Source of the DNA: PALSA-1006 sp036171275
GTDB lineage: Bacteria > Pseudomonadota > Gammaproteobacteria > Burkholderiales > Gallionellaceae
Length of the DNA: 55,003 nucleotides
Direction of reading: 5' to 3'
NCBI GenBank assembly: GCA_036171275.1
Contig: JAVHQT010000023.1
Location: forward strand, 1 to 55,003
Below the pieces are notes generated by a model. It made no database searches and was not told the origin of the DNA. It worked only from the letters and a program-made list of their open reading frames with translations. Positions 53,007-55,003 of the stretch are shown piece after piece. The position numbers were made by a program, and so were the translations under genes. How positions within the stretch are numbered: position 1 is the first letter of the stretch; each line of letters starts with the position of its first letter.

Positions 53007-53069
53007 TGGCGCAAGACTGTATTTAACTACTTGATTTTAAAGGACTTTTTTACAAAATAGCTTGCGCCA
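53007..53069. other. Hairpin with motif copy in its loop, dapF-DUF484 downstream
   Basis: Arms TGGCGCAAG (53007-53015) and CTTGCGCCA (53061-53069) enclose a 45-nt loop that holds the motif TAACTACTTGATT (53024-53036, spacer GTAG on the minus strand). It could be a small palindromic element or a long-loop terminator. The 176 bases 52984-53159 contain nothing else that I can support. Confidence 0.5.
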
Positions 53070-53159
53070 GTTTGACAAAAATCAGCTCAATTCAATCTCG
53101 CCCACCGCGATATTTTTTGCACCCCATCCTTGCCTTTCCCCTTCCCTTCTCGAAAAATT

Positions 53160-54476
53160 ATGACCACCCAAAATAATTCCACGCCGCACCGCCGTTCACA
53201 AGGCGCAAAAGATTATCGACGACGCAGCCAGCAACAAGCGGCAAGCCCGCGTCAACAAGTCAACCAAACCGCGCCGCAGCAAGGTTCTGCGCAGCTTGCC
53301 CCTGCCATTCACCTACTGCCGGGACGTGAAAAATCCTTATTACGCCGTCATCCCTGGGTATTTTCTGGCGCGATTGCACAAATCGACGGGGCACCAAAAG
53401 TCGGTGAAACCGTCGCCTTGCGCGATGCAAATGGCGTTTTTATTGCGTGGGCAGCGTACAGTCCGCAGTCGCAAATCAGCGCCCGCGTCTGGACGTGGGA
53501 CGAAAACGAGACTGTTGATGCTGCATTTTTTGAGCAACGAATTCAACATGCACTGGCGCTGCGCCAAGTCATCGGCATGTGTAATTCCAATGGAATGCGC
53601 TTAATTCATGCCGAATCAGATGGCTTGCCCGGCTTGATTGTCGATCGCTATGACGACGTTTTAGTGTTGCAATTCGGCAGTGCCGGTGTCGATTATTGGC
53701 GTGAAACAGTGGTCGAAATCCTGCAAAATATCTGCGCCCCCGTGTGCATTTACGAACGCTCGGATTCCGATGGAAGGGAACGGGAAGGGTTAGCCATGCG
53801 CTGTGGTGTCTTGCGCGGCACGCTGCCAGAAAGAGTCTGCGTCACCGAAAATGACCTGCGTTTCAGCATCGATATTGCCCAAGGACAAAAAACCGGTTTC
53901 TATCTTGATCAGCGCGACAATCGCGCACTGACTGGCGCGCTAGCAGCGGGGCGAGAAATCCTAAATTGTTTTTGCTACAGCGGTGGTTTTTCACTCTACG
54001 CCTTACGCGGCGGTGCAAGCTCAGTACTGTCGATTGATGCATCAGCAGAAGCCTTGGCATTGGCACAACAGAATGTAGCCTTAAACTCGTTGGATGCGGC
54101 GCGGGCAGAATGGCAGTGTGACGACGTTTTTTTAGCCCTGCGCAAGCTACGTGATCAGAACAAAAAATTTGACCTCATTATTCTCGATCCGCCCAAATTT
54201 GCCCCCACCGCCGCCTTCGCAGAAAAAGCCGCACGTGGTTATAAGGACATCAATTTATTGGGTTTTAAATTATTGCGTCCGGGCGGATTGTTGCTGACAT
54301 ATTCGTGTTCTGGTGGCATTTCCGATGAGCTATTTCAAAAAATTATTGCCGGTGCAGCTTTAGATGCCGGCGTGAATGCACGCATCATCAAAAAACTATC
54401 GGCCGCGCCAGATCATCCGGTACTGTTAAGCTTTCCTGAAGGCGCTTATTTAAAAGGCTTGCTGTTGAGCATTTAA
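53160..54476 (+). CDS. rlmI: 23S rRNA cytosine methyltransferase RlmI
   Basis: RlmI makes m5C1962 in 23S rRNA. A basic Gln-rich N-terminal tail (about 1-40) precedes a PUA domain (LLPGREKSLLRRHPWVFSGAI) and a Rossmann methyltransferase with NCFCYSGGFSLYALRGG (motif I), ILDPPKFAP (motif IV) and YSCSGGISDELF. ATG 53160 is chosen over the upstream ATG 53130 because the family starts near there. Length of 438 residues is long for RlmI because of the N-terminal tail. Confidence 0.93.
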   Translation: MTTQNNSTPHRRSQGAKDYRRRSQQQAASPRQQVNQTAPQQGSAQLAPAIHLLPGREKSLLRRHPWVFSGAIAQIDGAPKVGETVALRDANGVFIAWAAYSPQSQISARVWTWDENETVDAAFFEQRIQHALALRQVIGMCNSNGMRLIHAESDGLPGLIVDRYDDVLVLQFGSAGVDYWRETVVEILQNICAPVCIYERSDSDGREREGLAMRCGVLRGTLPERVCVTENDLRFSIDIAQGQKTGFYLDQRDNRALTGALAAGREILNCFCYSGGFSLYALRGGASSVLSIDASAEALALAQQNVALNSLDAARAEWQCDDVFLALRKLRDQNKKFDLIILDPPKFAPTAAFAEKAARGYKDINLLGFKLLRPGGLLLTYSCSGGISDELFQKIIAGAALDAGVNARIIKKLSAAPDHPVLLSFPEGAYLKGLLLSI

Positions 54477-54513
54477 AAAAGGCTATTTGGGACAATTTTG
54501 GGACAGTTTGATT

Positions 54514-54717
54514 ATGGCGACTTACGAAAACAGAGGCGGAACATGGCGAGTAAAAATTAGAGCCAAGGGCTACCCCGCACACACTAGAACATTTAATACG
54601 AAGATCGAAGCTCAGTCGTGGGCAAAAGTAATCGAGCGTGATATGACTCGCGGTGTGTTTGTGTCAAGGGCAGAGGCTGAGGGTCGCGGATACCCACATC
54701 GGCTTTACCACTGGTAA
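54514..54717 (+). pseudogene. Phage-type tyrosine integrase, N-terminal fragment
   Basis: The frame reads MATYENRGGTWRVKIRAKGY and FNTKIEAQSWAKVIERDM then RGVFVSRAEAE, the N-terminal arm-binding domain of tyrosine site-specific integrases. It then leaves the family sequence near 54675 and stops at 54717. The SAM-like core-binding and catalytic domains (R-H-R-Y) are absent. TTTGGGACA occurs twice just upstream (54483-54510). It is a deleted remnant of an integrative element next to rlmI. Confidence 0.8.
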
Positions 54718-55003
54718 GCAACAGTGTCAGCGCTGGGGCGAGATGCAAGGATTGATCAATCTTTATGACATCGACGTTCCCAAGTGTCTAAAAAAGATTG
54801 CGTCGCAATTTGATTGCGCGAATGACTGGACAACAATTGTCACTCGCAAGCCGGATGGCATGATTAGACCCGAAGGCGAAAGCGGATGGGTTGTTAAAGA
54901 TAGTCAAAATAAGCCGCTGACTGCGCCGCTCAAAAACAAAGATGTTGCACTGTTTTTTCTAAATCAGCGCAGCACGCCGGTGAAGGAGCAAATACGCTTA
55001 TTA
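54686..55003 (+). CDS. Unidentified partial frame running off the window end
   Basis: In another frame the sequence is open for 106 codons to base 55003: ADTHIGFTTGKQQCQRWGEM, GLINLYDIDVPKCLKKIASQ, then DWTTIVTRKPDGMIRPEGES and LFFLNQRSTPVKEQIRLL. I do not recognise it. No start is visible; it appears joined in mid-sequence to the broken integrase, so it is probably part of a prophage or integrative-element gene with a lost 5' end. Confidence 0.55.

Overview
The window is chromosomal DNA of a gammaproteobacterium with an ordinary base composition. The sspA-sspB stringent starvation pair, RpoH, LapA/LapB-PyrF, ZipA, RlmM, RluE, PilU and the hemC-hemD-hemX-hemY cluster all point there. Hydrogenase maturation genes and very heme-rich cytochromes suggest a redox-versatile, possibly sulfur-, hydrogen- or metal-linked lifestyle. 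Thiotrichales/Beggiatoaceae-like or Methylococcales-like bacteria would fit, but the sequence alone does not settle genus or family. No rRNA, tRNA or CRISPR array was found.

Layout. 1-2280: 3' end of petB, petC, then sspA-sspB. 2374-6382: rpoH (minus) with a perfect CIRCE-like operator in its leader, then hypC-hypD, a decayed EAL-domain gene on the opposite strand, and hypE. 6529-8723: lapA-lapB-pyrF. 9079-11825 (minus): galU, a hypoxanthine phosphoribosyltransferase, methylthioinosine phosphorylase and a peptide deformylase. 11909-18076 (minus): ligA, zipA, nagZ, a YffB/ArsC-like gene and pilU. 18467-26696: a respiratory cluster made of an outer-membrane TPR/beta-barrel protein, a 12-heme and a 30-heme cytochrome c and a diheme cytochrome b (all minus), with a divergent membrane-anchored Fe-S/flavin oxidoreductase. 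26693-36129: rlmM, rluE, icd, pbpG, an Atm1-type ABC exporter, an aspartate aminotransferase, queG and tsaE. 36126-43150: amidase, a RelA that lacks its ACT domain, an unknown outer-membrane protein, an orphan LivF and an LplT-like transporter. 43485-52983: alr, the hem operon, ppc, dapF and a DUF484 gene. 53160-55003: rlmI and the start of a broken integrase joined to an unknown frame that runs off the window.

The most interesting region is 18467-26696. Its parts could form one electron path from NAD(P)H or quinol through a diheme inner-membrane cytochrome b, a 30-heme periplasmic wire of about ten triheme repeats and a 12-heme cytochrome, to an outer-membrane barrel. That resembles an extracellular electron-transfer conduit. 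The chain is inferred from gene content and order; no function is proven.

Non-coding DNA carries several repeat families: a 13-bp motif AATCAAKNWSTTA at many gene boundaries (IHF-like but more restricted), two related MITE-like palindromes, degenerate REP-like pieces and a 19-bp tandem array between the two cytochrome genes.
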